From contig JAXIVH010000028.1 in assembly GCA_036785325.1 (NCBI GenBank), positions 4,814,946 to 4,878,945 on the forward strand: 64,000 nt of DNA, in the 5' to 3' direction. Of the stretch, positions 33,990 to 46,358 are shown piece by piece (the first letter of the stretch is position 1; every line of letters starts with the position of its first letter). Source of the stretch: Urophycis tenuis (Eukaryota; Chordata; Actinopteri; Gadiformes; Phycidae). The position numbers were made by a program, and so were the translations under genes. Below the pieces are notes generated by a model. The model did no database searches. It saw only the letters and a list, made by a program, of their open reading frames with translations, and had not been told where the DNA came from.

Positions 33990-34709
33990 ACCTCCCTTCT
34001 CACTGGTTGTCTCACAAACACATGGACTGATTGTTTTTACTGAATGTTATTGTATTGTACTCCAGCTGCAGTAGGGGGCAATATTTTGTTCATTCAGGAC
34101 AGAGGACACATGGGATAGCCCAGGGGGGCATTGGGTGTAAACAGCTGTTTTTGTATATATTTAGATGAGGTGTAAAGTGTGTATATATATATTGGGTAAT
34201 ATGTTGTTTGGTGAAATGTAAATACTGTGTTTTCTTACAAGGTTTACTTTCCATTTAGGAATATTTTGTTTGTAGCCTTGCAATGGGGTGTTCACCCCTT
34301 ATTGGTATGGCCCAACTGGCCGTGATTGGTGTATGGCCTAACTGGCCTTGATTGGTCCAATTGGGACTGATTTCTTATTTAAGGGGTGCCTCATTCTGTG
34401 TGGGGGTTAACTGAGGGTAGGTGCTGGCTTGATGTGAGGCCAGTACCCGGTATGCTAGGCTATGCTAGGCTAAGCTAACCTATGCTATGCTACTTCATGC
34501 TGAGCTAAGCGGCTAAAATGGCTAGTTTTGCCATTTAGTATTATTTAGGATTTTGGATTTATGTTTGTTTTGTTATTTTGCAAGTTGTGGTGAAGACAAT
34601 AAAGCCCCACTACTTTTCAACGGCATTGCCACCCCTCGTGTTTGTCCACACGGTCCAGGCCAGAGAGTCCACATCCCAATACGTGGGGTGATCAAGTCGG
34701 TCCCTCACA
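33975..34709 (+). repeat. 3' LTR of the second Gypsy family
   Basis: 735 bp bounded by TGTGAG...CTCACA. Contains a TATA-like TTATTTAAGG near 34376, a degenerate GCTATGCTAGGCTAAGC repeat run near 34450-34510, and AATAAA at about 34600. No 5' LTR is present in the window. Confidence 0.8.
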
Positions 34710-35176
34710 ATGACATTTTTGGAAATTTCTGGAAATAAAACCTCCCACCGGTGGCCACCAGATGGAGCCATCCCTTTTGATCCTCCCCGATCCTTTTTGG
34801 TCGATCCCAGGGTTGCGCAATAGGGACTTGGGGGGGGTCGTTCGCCTTCGTCAGGCAAACTCTCCGCCAAGTCCCTAAGCTCACGCTAACCGACCAATGG
34901 TTGACCAAAGCTGAGCAGAGTTGAGCAGCGATCGGCCAATGGCGGAGCGATGCTGAGCAGAGCTCGGCGCTCAACGGACCAATCGCTGAGCGAGGATCGG
35001 AATACGTCACCTAATGTTTTTACGACTCATACGTAGTCACGGTCATTGCTGTCCACTGCCAACGGAGGATTCGACTAAGGTGAATTTGATGATCTTCATC
35101 CTTTGCGAGTTAATAATTCGACTTTTCGTTAAGGTATGTATTTAGCTGTATCGATTTCGTAGAAAGAGAAACGATT
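34710..35176 (+). promoter_or_regulatory. Promoter-like region with possible first exon
   Basis: Unique sequence apart from its copy at 58993-59459. Three CCAAT boxes (34894-34898, 34936-34940, 34979-34983), a CRE-like TACGTCAC (35003-35010) and alternating GAGCAGAG/GAGCAGCG motifs. About 125 bp further on AAG|GTATGT at 35131-35139 is a good splice donor. No ATG-initiated long frame. I infer a promoter plus non-coding first exon upstream of exon A (35559); nothing proves transcription. Confidence 0.4.
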
Positions 35177-35385
35177 CCGTTGACGTTGAAGCTATGTTTT
35201 TAGCTGCTGGGTAGACTTCATTCAAACTATCGCCGTTTTGTCTGTGAGCAAGCATATGACTCGTGGATGATCTCCTTTTAATCGTGGCAATCTAAGCTTT
35301 CCAACGGTGTATGGCATGACTAAATTCGCCCACGGGTCGTCGAAATAATAAGCTGATTCATGTGTGTTCTTTTGGCTGTGGAAAG
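35177..35385. repeat. Divergent single satellite monomer (candidate progenitor)
   Basis: Aligns over its whole length with the 214-bp monomer (GACGTTGAAGCTATGTTTTT, GCTGCTGGGTAGACTTCATT, TCTAAGCTTTCCAACGG, GTCGTCGAAATAATAAGC) but differs at many positions (AAGCATATGACTCGTGGATG, TGATCTCCTTTTAATCGTGG). It is the only isolated monomer, lying between promoter-like sequence and block 8. Copy at 59460-59668. Confidence 0.8.
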
Positions 35386-36366
35386 AAAATAGCACACAAG
35401 TCCTACCAAGTCACCTTTATTGTCAGTGATAAACATTAATAAATAAACAGTATGGACATTGTATAAACAGTTGTATAAAAAGTGTAAACAGTATGAACAG
35501 TGTTCTTATAAAAGATATCAATATCAATACTGATCACGTGTGTATTTTATATTTCCAGATTATTTGTTGATGAGCCAGAGCCTGTGACTCCCACCAACCG
35601 GCCCGTTCAGCCCACTGCGTTGTCGTCCTCCACCCGGCCGAAGCCTCCTGCGCCCACCCGCCTCCAGCCGAGGCCTCCTGCTGCATCAGCCTGTGGCCCG
35701 CCCGCCCCCTGTGTCGGCAGCACCCATACCGCTGGTCCTCCCCGCACAGCCACAGGCCCCCTCCGTCCTGCTTCGTGGGCCATCCTGCAGCTGTCTCTGC
35801 AGTCATCGTGTGTCAAAACCATTCAAACTTGTATATGGTAACATTTCAAAATGACACCAGTATATGAGATTAGATTCAACTTTATAAATGAGGACCTTGC
35901 AATAGGTTGTGTGTTACAGGACCCCCCTGGCATACAGCTGTATGTCTCTGTGAAGGTGGTTGTGAAGAACGGCATCCGGCTGAACAAGTACAAGTGCCAG
36001 CAAGGCAGCAACTCTCTCGAGGGGTTGCACGCCCACCGGGTTAACGCCGTCCCTTCACAGCGATGTGGGATCATGCCGTTCCAAGTAAGTGATTAAAACA
36101 CACACACACACGCGCACGCGCGCGCATATATACACACACACACACACGCATATATACACACACATATATATATATATATACTTAAACATAGCTGACCCTT
36201 TTTTTCCCCCTTCTCGGGGATTATGCTCCCAGTTTTGATCTTGGACGTCTGGTCACTTGTAGCATATAATAATATTCTATTACTGTTAAGCCAACTATGA
36301 ATAATAAAACAGGCCAAAACATGTGTCCTTTATCATAGCTACACGTATTACAAAAAAAAACGCGTG
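35386..36366 (+). pseudogene. exon-bearing block, copy 8
   Basis: Exon A-like 35559-35837, exon B-like 35920-36084 with changes CGGCGAGG to CAGCAAGG and CACCTGG to CACCGGG. The short intron carries an insertion of about 25 bp (around 35860-35884) absent from its duplicate at 60 kb. CA/CG/TA tract 36098-36180. No last exon. Confidence 0.75.
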
Positions 36367-38074
36367 AATTGAAACGTTGAAGGTATGTTTTTAGCTGCTG
36401 GGTAGACTTCAGTTAACCTGACACAGTTTTGTCTGTGAGCAACCAAATTGCTCGGGGATGGGCTCATTTTAAGCGGGGAAATCTAAGGTTCCCAACGGCG
36501 TATGGCAAGACTATATTGAGTCATGGGTCGTTGAAATACTGAGCTAATTAATTTCTGTTCTTTATTGAAAGATTGATCTTAATTGAAACGTTGAAGGTAT
36601 GTTTTTAGCTGCTGGGTAGACTTCAGTCAACCTGACGCAGTTTTGTCTGTGAGCAACCAGACTGCTCGCGGATGGGCTCATTTTAAGCGGGGAAATCTAA
36701 GCTTCCCAACGGCGTATGGCAAGACTATATTGACTCATGGGTCCTTGAAATACTAAGCTAATTAATTTGTGTTCTGTAAGGAAAGATTGATGTTAATTGA
36801 AACGTTGAAGGTATGTTTTTAGCTGCTGGGTAGACTTCAGTCAACCTGAAGCAGTTTTGTCTGTGAGCAACCAAATTGATCAGAGATGGGCTCATTTTAA
36901 GCGGAGAAATCTAAGCTTTCCAACGGCGTATGGCAAGACTATATTGACTCATGGGTCGTTGAAATACTAAGCTAATTAATTTGTGTTCTGTAAGGAAAGA
37001 TTGATGTTAATTGAAACGTTGAAGGTATGTTTTTAGCTGCTGGGTAGACTTCAGTCAACCTGACGCAGTTAGGTCTGTGAACAACCAAATTGCTCGGGGA
37101 TGGGCTCATTATAAGCGGGGAAATCTAAGCTTTCCAACGGCGTCTGGCAAGACTATATTGAGTCATGGGTCGTTGAAATACTAAGCTAATTAATTTGTGT
37201 TCTGTAAGGAAAGATTGATGTTAATTGAAACGTTGAAGGTATGTTTTTAGCTGCTGGGTAGACTTCAGTCAACCTGATGCAGTTTAGTCTGTGATCAACC
37301 AGACTGCTCGCGGATGGGCTCATTTTAAGCGGGGAAATCTAAGCTTTCCAACGGCGTATGGCAAGACTATATTGACTCATGGGTCGTTGAAATACTAAGC
37401 TAATTAATTTGTGTTCTGTAAGGAAAGATTGATGTTAATTGAAACGTTGAAGGTATGTTTTTAGCTGCTGGGTAGACTTCAGTCAACGTGACACAGTTTA
37501 GTCTGTGATCAACCAGACTGCTCGCGGATGGGCTCATTTTAAGCGGGGAAATCTAAGCTTTCCAACGGCGTATGGCAAGACTATATTGACTCATGGGTCG
37601 TTGAAATACTTAGCTAATTAATTTGTGTTCAGTTAGGAAAGATTGATGTTAATTGAAACCTTGATTGTATGTTTTTAGCTGCTGGGTAGACTTCAGTCAA
37701 CCTGACGCAGTTTTGTCTCTGAGCAACTAAATTGGTCGGGGATGGGCTCATTTTAAGGGGGAAATTCTAAGCTTTCCAACCGCGTATGGCAAGACTATAT
37801 TGACTCATGGGTCGTTGAAATACTAAGCTAATTAATTTGTGTTCTGTAAGGAAAGATTAATGGTAATTGAAACGTTGAAGGTTTTTTTTTAGCTGCTGGG
37901 TAGACTTCAGTCAACCTGACGCAGTTTTGTCTTTGAGCAACCAAATTGATCAGAGATGAGCTCATGTCAAGTGGGGAAATCTAAGCTTTCCAACGACGTA
38001 TGGCATGACTATATTTGCCCACGGGTCGTCGAAATAATAAGCTGATTCATGTGTGTTCTGTTGGCTGTGGAAAG
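36367..38074. repeat. 214-bp satellite, about 8 monomers
   Basis: Mixed subtypes, more diverged than the main array (AGGTCTGTGAACAACC, AACGTGACACAG, AACCTTGATTGTATG, TTAAGGGGGAAATTC). The last monomer switches to block type. Confidence 0.93.
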
Positions 38075-38761
38075 AAAATAGCACACAAGTCCTACCAAGT
38101 CAACTTTATTGTCAGTGATAAACATTAATAAATAAACCGTATGGACATTGTATAAAGAGTTGTATAAAAAGTGTAAACAGTATGAACAGTGTTCTTATAA
38201 AAGATATCAATATCAATACTGATCCAGTGTGTATTTTATATTTCTAGATTATTTTTTGATGAGCCAGAGCCTGTGACTCCCACCAACCGGCCCGTTCAGC
38301 CCACTGCGTTGTCGTCCTCCACCCGGCCGAAGCCTCCTGCGCCCACCCGCCTCCAGCCGAGGCCTCCTGCTGCGTCAGCCTGTGGCCCGCCCGCCCCCTG
38401 TGTCGGCAGCACCCATACCGCTGGTCCTCCCCGCACAGCCACAGGCCCCCTCCGTCCTGCTTCGTGGGCCATCCTGCAGCTGTCTCTGCAGTCATCGTGT
38501 GTCAAAACCATTCAAACTTGTATATGGTAACATTTCAAAATGACACCAGCATAAATGAGGACCTTGCAATAGGTTGTGTGTTACAGGACCCCCCTGGCAT
38601 ACAGCTGTATGTCTCTGTGAAGGTGGTTGTGAAGAACTGCATCCGGCTGAACAAGTACAAGTGCCGGCGAGGCAGCAACTCTCTCGAGGGGTTGCACGCC
38701 CACCTGGTTAATGCCATCCCTTCACAGCGATGTGGGATCATGCCGTTCCAAGTAAGTGATT

Positions 38762-38829
<68 letters not shown>

Positions 38830-39096
38830 CGCACACACGCACCCGCGCACATATATACACACACACGCATATATACACACGCATATATACACACACATAT
38901 ATATATATATACTTAAACATAGCTGACCCTTTTTTTCCCCCTTCTCGGGGATTATGCTCCCAGTTTTGATCTCGGACGTCTGGTCACTTATAGCATATAA
39001 TAATATTCTATTACTGTTAAGCCAACTATGAATAATAAAACAGGCCAAAACATGTGTCCTTTATCATAGCTACACGTATTACAAAAAAAACGCGTG
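38075..39096 (+). pseudogene. exon-bearing block, copy 9
   Basis: Exon A-like 38248-38526 with acceptor TTTCTAG instead of TTTCCAG; exon B-like 38587-38751 (GTTAATGCCATCCC variant). Contains the longest CA microsatellite (about 38764-38831). No last exon. Confidence 0.75.
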
Positions 39097-39467
39097 AATT
39101 GAAAAGTTGAAGGTATGTTTTTAGCTGCTGGGTAGACTTCAGTCAACCTGACGCAGTTTTGTCTGTGAGCAACCAAATTGCTCGGGGATGGGCTCATTTC
39201 AAGCGGGGAAATCTAAGGTTCCCAACGGCGTATGGCAAGACTATATTGAGTCATGGGTCGTTGAAATACTAAGCTAATTAATTTCTGTTCTTTATTGAAA
39301 GATTGATCTTAATTGAAACGTTGAAGGTATGTTTTTAGCTGCTGGGTAGACTTCAGTCAACCTGACGCAGTTTTGTCTGTGAGCAACCAGACTGCTGGCG
39401 GATGGGCTCATTTTAAGCAAGGAAATCTAAGCTTTCCAACGGCGTATGGCAAGACTATATTGACTCA
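39097..39467. repeat. 214-bp satellite, about 1.7 monomers
   Basis: Ends at GACTCA (39462-39467), the left target duplication of the second LINE. Confidence 0.93.
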
Positions 39468-39764
39468 AAGTCAAAGTCAAAGTCAAAGCCTTTATTGTCA
39501 TTATATGACGGTGCATACAACGAAATTGGGAGCGCTGCTCCACTTGGTGTATCAATAAAAAATAAAAATAAAAATAAAAATGAATAATAATATTATAACA
39601 GACGAAAAGACGGTAAAGCTCAATATAAATAAAAATATTAATATAAATAATTGTCCGAAATTTTAGGTATGCCAATAAATAATATACGACAATATAGACA
39701 ATATAGTATATATATAAGAATAAGAATAAATAATATAAATAATATAATGAATGTAATAAATAAT

Positions 39765-39768
<4 letters not shown>

Positions 39769-39833
<65 letters not shown>
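39769..39833. repeat. (AT)n microsatellite
   Basis: About 32 uninterrupted AT units inside the LINE 3' UTR, surrounded by AATA-rich sequence out to about 39930. Confidence 0.95.
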
Positions 39834-39836
<3 letters not shown>

Positions 39837-40162
39837 TATAATTAATATATAATAATATATAATTAATATATATATAATAATAATAAATAATATACACATA
39901 TAAATATATATATAAAATATATATGATACATTATGATATAGGACAATATAAAAGGTATAAACAATCTAAAACAACACAACACACAAACAATATATACATA
40001 TATGCTCTGAGGTAGGTTAGATGGGTTTAAAAATTGCACTTATTTTTGTGGTAATTGCACAAGATATAATATGATTTGATAATTGCACATGTTTATGGTC
40101 GGAGTAGAATTGTAATAGTTGTGACAGTTATTGCACATGATGACATGGGTGGTGGATATAAT

Positions 40163-42008
40163 TTATGTACCGTTCAGAGCACGGATGGCTCTGGGGTAGA
40201 AACTGTCCCTGAATCTGTTTGTCCGTGTTTTATGGATCCTGTAGCGCCTACCGGAGGGCAACAGGTTGAACAGTTTGTGACCGGGGTGAAAACAGTCCAT
40301 GCATATTTTTCTAGCTCTGCTGAGGTAGCGAGAGCTAGCTATGGTGTCCAGTGAAGGCAGAGAGCGGCCAGTGATCCTCTGGGCGGTGTTTATCACTCTC
40401 TGCAGTGCTCTCCTGTCTGCTGCAGTGCACCCCCAGTACCACACTGTGATGCAGTACGTGAGGATGCTCTCTACAGTGGCTCTGTAAAATGACACCAGCA
40501 GTTCCTTCTTCAGGTTGTTTCTCCTGAGTACTCTCAGGAAGTGGAGTCTTTGCTGGGCCTTCTTCACCACTGCTGCGGTGTTGACAGACCAGGAGAGCTT
40601 GTCGGTGATGTAAACCCCCAGAAATTTGAATGAATTGACCCTTTCCACACACTCTCCGTTTATGAGCAGTGGGGCCGGGTCTGTATTGTTCTTCCGAAAG
40701 TCCAGGACTATTTCTTTTGTTTTTGTGTTGTTGAGTGTGAGATTGTTCACCCCACACCATGCTGCCAGTTTGCCAATCTCATCTCTGTAGGCGGACTCAT
40801 TCCCGTCTGAGATGAGTCCGACCACAGTGGTGTCATCAGCAAACTTTATGATGGAGTTGGTGAGATGGGTTGGTGAGCAGTCGAGGGTGTACAGTGAATA
40901 CAGTAGAGGACTCAGCACACACCCCTGAGGGGAGCCTGTGCTGAGCGTGATGGTGGAGGAGAGGTGGGAGCCTAGTCTGACAGTTTGTGGGCGGTTTGTG
41001 AGAAAGTCCTTAATCCAGCTGATTATGGAGGGGGATAGTCCAAGGAGAGAAAGTTTGTCTGTCAGGATATCTGGTATGATTGTGTTGAACGCTGAGCTGT
41101 AATCAATGAAGAGCATCCTCACATAGTTCCCCGGGTGTTCCAGGTGGTTCAGTGCAGTGTGAAGAGCTACCTGAATGGCGTCGTCAGTAGACCGGTTTGC
41201 TCTGTAAGCAAACTGGTGGGGGTCAACTGAGGGTGGAAGAGAGTCCCTGATGTGATGTGCGACCAACCTCTCAAAGCACTTCATGATCACAGGCGTAAGT
41301 GCAACAGGCCTGTAGTCATTCAGGTCTTTAGTGGCTGGTTTCTTTGGTACAGGGATGATTGTGGCAGATTTCAGGCAAGAGGGGATGATGGATTGTTGCA
41401 GGGAGCGGTTAAAAATCTGTGTGAAGACCCCAGTCAGTTGGTCAGCACAGGCTTTGAGTACCTTCCCAGGTACTCCATCCGGGCCGGCAGCCTTACTGGT
41501 GTTTACAGTCCTTAGCACACGTCTCACTTCGTGTTCCTGAAGTGTCAGTGTGCTACAGGAGGGGGATGGGTGTGGTGTGGCTGAGCCTGAGCCTGCTCTG
41601 TCAGTCTCAAAGCGAGCAAAGAAGCGGTTTAGCTCCTCTGCAAGCGAGGCATCTGCGTTTACAGACACCCTGTTATTGTCATTGTAGTTTGTGATGTGCT
41701 GTAGACCCTGCCACATTTTCCGGGGGTTATTTCCAGTGAAATGTTCCTCAATTTTCCGTTTGTAGGCCCGCTTGGCCTCTTTGATGCCTCTCTTCAGGTC
41801 AGCTCTAGCAGCACTGTAGAGGGACTGGTCTCCTGACCTGAAGGCAGTGTTGCGGGATTTGAGGAGTGCCTGTATTTCACTGGTCATCCAGGGTTTTTGA
41901 TTTGGGAAAACCCGGATTTGTTTGGTTACTGTTACCGTGTCCATGCAGTATTTGATGTAGGAAAGCACAGTGTCTGTGTATTCCTGTAGGTTGTGGTTTC
42001 CATTGGTG
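40163..42008 (-). pseudogene. LINE reverse transcriptase ORF, 5'-truncated
   Basis: Open from the element edge to the stop (about 615 codons). It begins in the linker after the endonuclease and includes the whole RT: KAAGPDGVPGKVLKACADQL, DYRPVALTPVIMKCFERLV, FIDYSSAFNTI, SPQGCVLSPLLYSLYT, catalytic FADDTTVVGL, then LFNLLPSGRRYRIHKTRTNR near the C-terminus. The endonuclease is missing. An apparent start at 41968 is an in-frame GTG. Similar in layout to the 990-aa protein at 49326-52298 but with many substitutions, so a separate family. Confidence 0.9.
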
Positions 42009-45000
42009 GACTCATTAGTCGTTGAAATACTAAGCTAATTAATTTGTGATCTGTAAGGAAAGATTGATGTTAATTGAAACGTTGAAGGTATGTTTTTAGC
42101 TGCTGGGTAGACTTCAGTCAACCTGACGCAGTTTTGTCTCTGAGCAACCAAATCGCTCGGTGATGGGCTCATTTTAAGCGGGGAAATCTAAGCTTTCTAA
42201 CGGCGTATGGCAAGACTATATTGACTCATGGGTCGTTGAAATACTAAGCTAATTAATTTGTGATCTGTAAGGAAAGATTGATGTTAATTGAAACGTTGAA
42301 GGTATGTTTTTAGCTGCTGGGTAGACTTCAGTCAACCTGACGCAGTTTTGTCTGTGAGCAACCAGACTGCTCGCGGATGGGCTCATTTTAAGCGGGGAAA
42401 TCTAAGCTTTCCAACGGCGTATGGAAAGACTATATTGACTCATTGGTCGTTGAAATACTAAGCTAATTAATTTGTGATCTGTAAGGAAAGATTGATGTTA
42501 ATTGAAACGTTGAAGGTATGTTTTTAGCTGCTGGGTAGACTTCAGTCAACCTGACGCAGTTTTGTCTCTGAGCAACCACATTGCTTAGGGATGGGCTCAT
42601 TTTAAGCGGGGAAATCTAAGCTTTCCAACGGCGTATGGCAAGACTATATTGACTCATGGGTCGTTGAAATACTAAGATAATTAATTTGTGTTCTGTAAGG
42701 AAAGATGGATGTTAATTGAAACGTTGAAGGTATGTTTTTAGCTGCTGGGTAGACTTCAGTCAACCTGACGCAGTTTTGTCTGTGATCAACCAGACTGCTC
42801 GCGGATGGGCTCATTTTAAGCAGGGAAATCTAAGCTTTCCAACAGCGTATGGCAAGACTATATTCACCAAAGGGTCGTTGAAATACTAAGCTAATTAATT
42901 TGTGTTCTGTAAGGGAAGATTGATGTTAATTGAAACGTTGAAGGTATGTTTTTAGCTGCTGGGTAGACTTCAGTCACCCTGACGCAGTTTTGTCTCTGAG
43001 CAACCAAATCGCTAGGGGATGGGCTCATTTTAAGCGGGGAAATCTAAGCTTTCCAACGGCGTATGGCAAGACTATATTGACTCATGGGTCGTTGAAATAC
43101 TAAGCTAATTAATTTGTGATCTGCAAGGAAAGATTGATGTTAATTGAAACGTTGAAGGTATGTTTTTAGCTGCTGGGTAGACTTCACTCAACCTGACACA
43201 GTTTTGTCTGTGAGCAACGAAATTGCTCGGGGATGTGCTCATTATAAGCGGGGAAATCTAAGCTTTCCAACGGCGTATGGCAAGACTATATTCACCGAAG
43301 GGTCGTTGAAATACTAAGCTAATTAATTTGTGTTCTGTAAGGAAAGATTGATGTTAATTGAAACGTTTAAGGTATGTTTTTAGCTGCTGGGTAGACTTCA
43401 GTCAACCTGACGCAGTTTAGTCTGTGATCAACCAGACTGCTGGCGGATGGGCTCATTTTAAGCGGGGAAATCTAAGCTTTCCAACGGCGTATGGCAAGAC
43501 TATATTGACTCATGGGTCGTTGAAATACTAAGCTAATTAATTTGTGTTCTGTAAGGAAAGATTGATGTTAATTGAAACGTTGAAGGTATGTTTTTAGCTG
43601 CTGTGTAGACTTCAGTCAACCTGACGCAGATTTGTCTGTGAGCAACCAAATTGCTCGGAGATGGGCTCATTTTAAACGGGGAAATCTAAGCTTTCCAATG
43701 GCGTATGGCAAGACTATATTGACTCATGGGTCGTTGAAATACTAAGCTAATTAATTTGTGTTCTGTAAGGAAAGATTAATGTTAATTGAAACGTTGAAGG
43801 TTTTTTTTTAGCTGCTGGGTAGACTTCAGTCAACCTGACGCAGTTTTGTCTGTGAGCAACAAAATTGCTCGCGGATGGGCTCATTTTAAGCGGGGAAATC
43901 TAAGCTTTCCAACGGCGTATGGCAAGACTATATTGACTCATGGGTCGTTGAAATACTAAGATAATTAATTTGTGTTCTGTAAGGAAAGATGGATGTTAAT
44001 TGAAACGTTGAAGGTATGTTTTTAGCTGCTGGGTAGACTTCAGTCAACCTGACGCAGTTTTGTCTGTGATCAACCAGACTGCTCGCGGATGGGCTCATTT
44101 TAAGCAGGGAAATCTAAGCTTTCCAACAGCGTATGGCAAGACTATATTCACCAAAGGGTCGTTGAAATACTAAGCTAATTAATTTGTGTTCTGTAAGGGA
44201 AGATTGATGTTAATTGAAACGTTGAAGGTATGTTTTTAGCTGCTGGGTAGACTTCAGTCACCCTGACGCAGTTTTGTCTCTGAGCAACCAAATCGCTAGG
44301 GGATGGGCTCATTTTAAGCGGGGAAATCTAAGCTTTTTAACGGCGTATGGCAAGACTATATTGACTCATGGGTCGTTGAAATACTAAGCTAATTAATTTG
44401 TGATCTGCAAGGAAAGATTGATGTTAATTGAAACGTTGAAGGTATGTTTTTAGCTGCTGGGTAGACTTCACTCAACCTGACACAGTTTTGTCTGTGAGCA
44501 ACCAAATTGCTCGGGGATGTGCTCATTATAAGCGGGGAAATCTAAGCTTTCCAACGGCGTATGGCAAGACTATATTGACTCATGGGTCGTTGAAATACTA
44601 AGCTAATTAATTTGTGTTCTGTAAGGAAAGATTGATGTTAATTGAAACGTTGAAGGTATGTTTTTAGCTGCTGTGTAGACTTCAGTCAACCTGACGCAGA
44701 TTTGTCTGTGAGCAACCAAATTGCTCGGAGATGGGCTCATTTTAAACGGGGAAATCTAAGCTTCCCAATGGCGTATGGCAAGACTATATTGACTCATGGG
44801 TCGTTGAAATACTAAGCTAATTAATTTGTGTTCTGTAAGGAAAGATTGATGTTAATTGAAACGTTGAAGGTTTTTTTTTAGCTGCTGGGTAGACTTCAGT
44901 CAACCTGACGCAGTTTTGTCTGTGAGCAACAAAATTGCTCGCGGATGGGCTCATTTTAAGCGGGGAAATCTAAGCTTTCCAACAACGTATGGCAAGACTA

Positions 45001-45491
45001 TATTGAGTCATGGGTCGTTGAAATACTAAGCTAATTAATTTCTGTTCTTTATTGAAAGATTGATCTTAATTGAAACGTTGAAGGTATGTTTTTAGCTGCT
45101 GGGTAGACTTCAGTCAACCTGACGCAGTTTTGTCTGTGAGCAACCAGACTGCTCGCGGATGGGCTCATTTTAAGCGGGGAAATCTAAGCTTTCCAACGGC
45201 GTATGGCAAGACTATATTGACTCATTGGTCGTTGAAATACTAAGCTAATTAATTTGTGTTCTGTAAGGAAAGATTAATGTTAATTGAAACGTTGAAGGTT
45301 TTTTTTTAGCTGCTGGGTAGACTTCAGTCAAGCTGACGCAGTTTTGTCTGTGAGCAACAAAATTGCTCGCGGATGGGCTCATTTTAAGCGGGGAAATCTA
45401 AGTTTTCCAACAACGTATGGCATGACTATATTTGCCCACGGGTCGTCGAAATAATAAGCTGATTCATGTGTGTTCTGTTGGCTGTGGAAAG
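42009..45491. repeat. 214-bp satellite, about 16 monomers
   Basis: Contains a 6-monomer duplication: TACTAAGATAATTAATTTGT with GGAAAGATGGATG occurs near 42671 and 43955 (offset 1284 = 6 x 214), as do AAGGGAAGATTG and CAAATCGCTAGGGG. Ends in a block-type monomer. Confidence 0.95.
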
Positions 45492-46190
45492 AAAATAGCA
45501 CACAAGTCCTACCAAGTCAACTTTATTGTCAGTGATAAACATTAATAAATAAACAGTATGGACATTGTATAAACAGTTGTATAAAAAGTGTAAACAGTAT
45601 GAACAGTGTTTTTATAAAAGATATCAATATCAATACTGATCACGTGTGTATTTTATATTTCCAGATTATTTGTTGATGAGCCAGAGCCTGTGACTCCCAC
45701 CAACCGGCACGTTCAGCCCACTGCGTTGTCGTCCTCCAACCGGCCGAAGCCTCCTGCGCCCACCCGCCTCCAGCCGAGGCCTCCTGCTGCGTCAGCCTGT
45801 GGCCCGCCCGCCCCCTGTGTCGGCAGCACCCATACCGCTGGTCCTCCCCGCACAGCCACAGGCCCCCTCCGTCCTGCTTCGTGGGCCATCCTGCAGCTGT
45901 CTCTGCAGTCATCGTGTGTCAAAACCATTCAAACTTGTATATGGTAACATTTCAAAATGACACCAGCATAAATGAGGACCTTGCAATAGGTTGTGTGTTA
46001 CAGGACCCCCCTGGCATACAGCTGTATGTCTCTGTGAAGGTGGTTGTGAAGAACGGCATCCGGCTGAACAAGTACAAGTGCCGACGAGGCAGCAACTCTC
46101 TCGAGGGGTTGCACGCCCACCTGGTTAACGCCGTCCCTTCACAGCGATGTGGGATCATGCCGTTCCAAGTAAGTGATTAAAACACACACA
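45492..46190 (+). pseudogene. exon-bearing block, copy 10 (exons A and B)
   Basis: Exon A-like 45665-45943 with CGGCACGTT and TCCAACCGG changes; exon B 46004-46168 (KNGIRL variant) with intact splice sites, followed by a 190-bp intron to the last exon. Confidence 0.72.
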
Positions 46191-46358
46191 CACACGCATA
46201 AATATATATAAAACTTTATTGCAGACCCATGTTCATACGGTATAATTTAAAAAGAAAAGTCTCAATGATGGCTTCAATGATACATTTTATTTCACAGCTT
46301 CAGCCGTCACCTGTAAGCATTGTACACAATGACAGTCAAATGGAAATGTGTGTTTCAG

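Larger units (their letters stand above)
30066..36098. repeat. Segmental duplication of about 6 kb, left copy
   Basis: Matches about 54350-60390 at offset 24283 with few differences. Contains block 7, last exon, the Gypsy fragment split by Harbinger, the Gypsy LTR, the promoter-like region, the divergent monomer and block 8. A third copy of its first 2 kb lies at 45492-47684 (offset about 15360). Endpoints approximate. Confidence 0.88.
39468..42008 (-). mobile_element. Second CR1/L2-like LINE, 5'-truncated
   Basis: 2541 bp inserted in a monomer, with GACTCA repeated at 39462-39467 and 42009-42014. The 3' tail is (AAGTC)-type repeats on the plus strand (AAGTCAAAGTCAAAGTC) next to CCTTTATTGTCATT. 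It is related to but clearly distinct from the LINE at 48912. The 3' UTR (39468-40162) has expanded AT-rich repeats. The 5' end stops within the ORF, as in abortive target-primed insertion. Confidence 0.9.

Noticed and set aside
39427..39899. ORFs in the AT microsatellite
   Set aside because: Low-complexity Ile/Tyr translations of (AT)n within a LINE 3' UTR.
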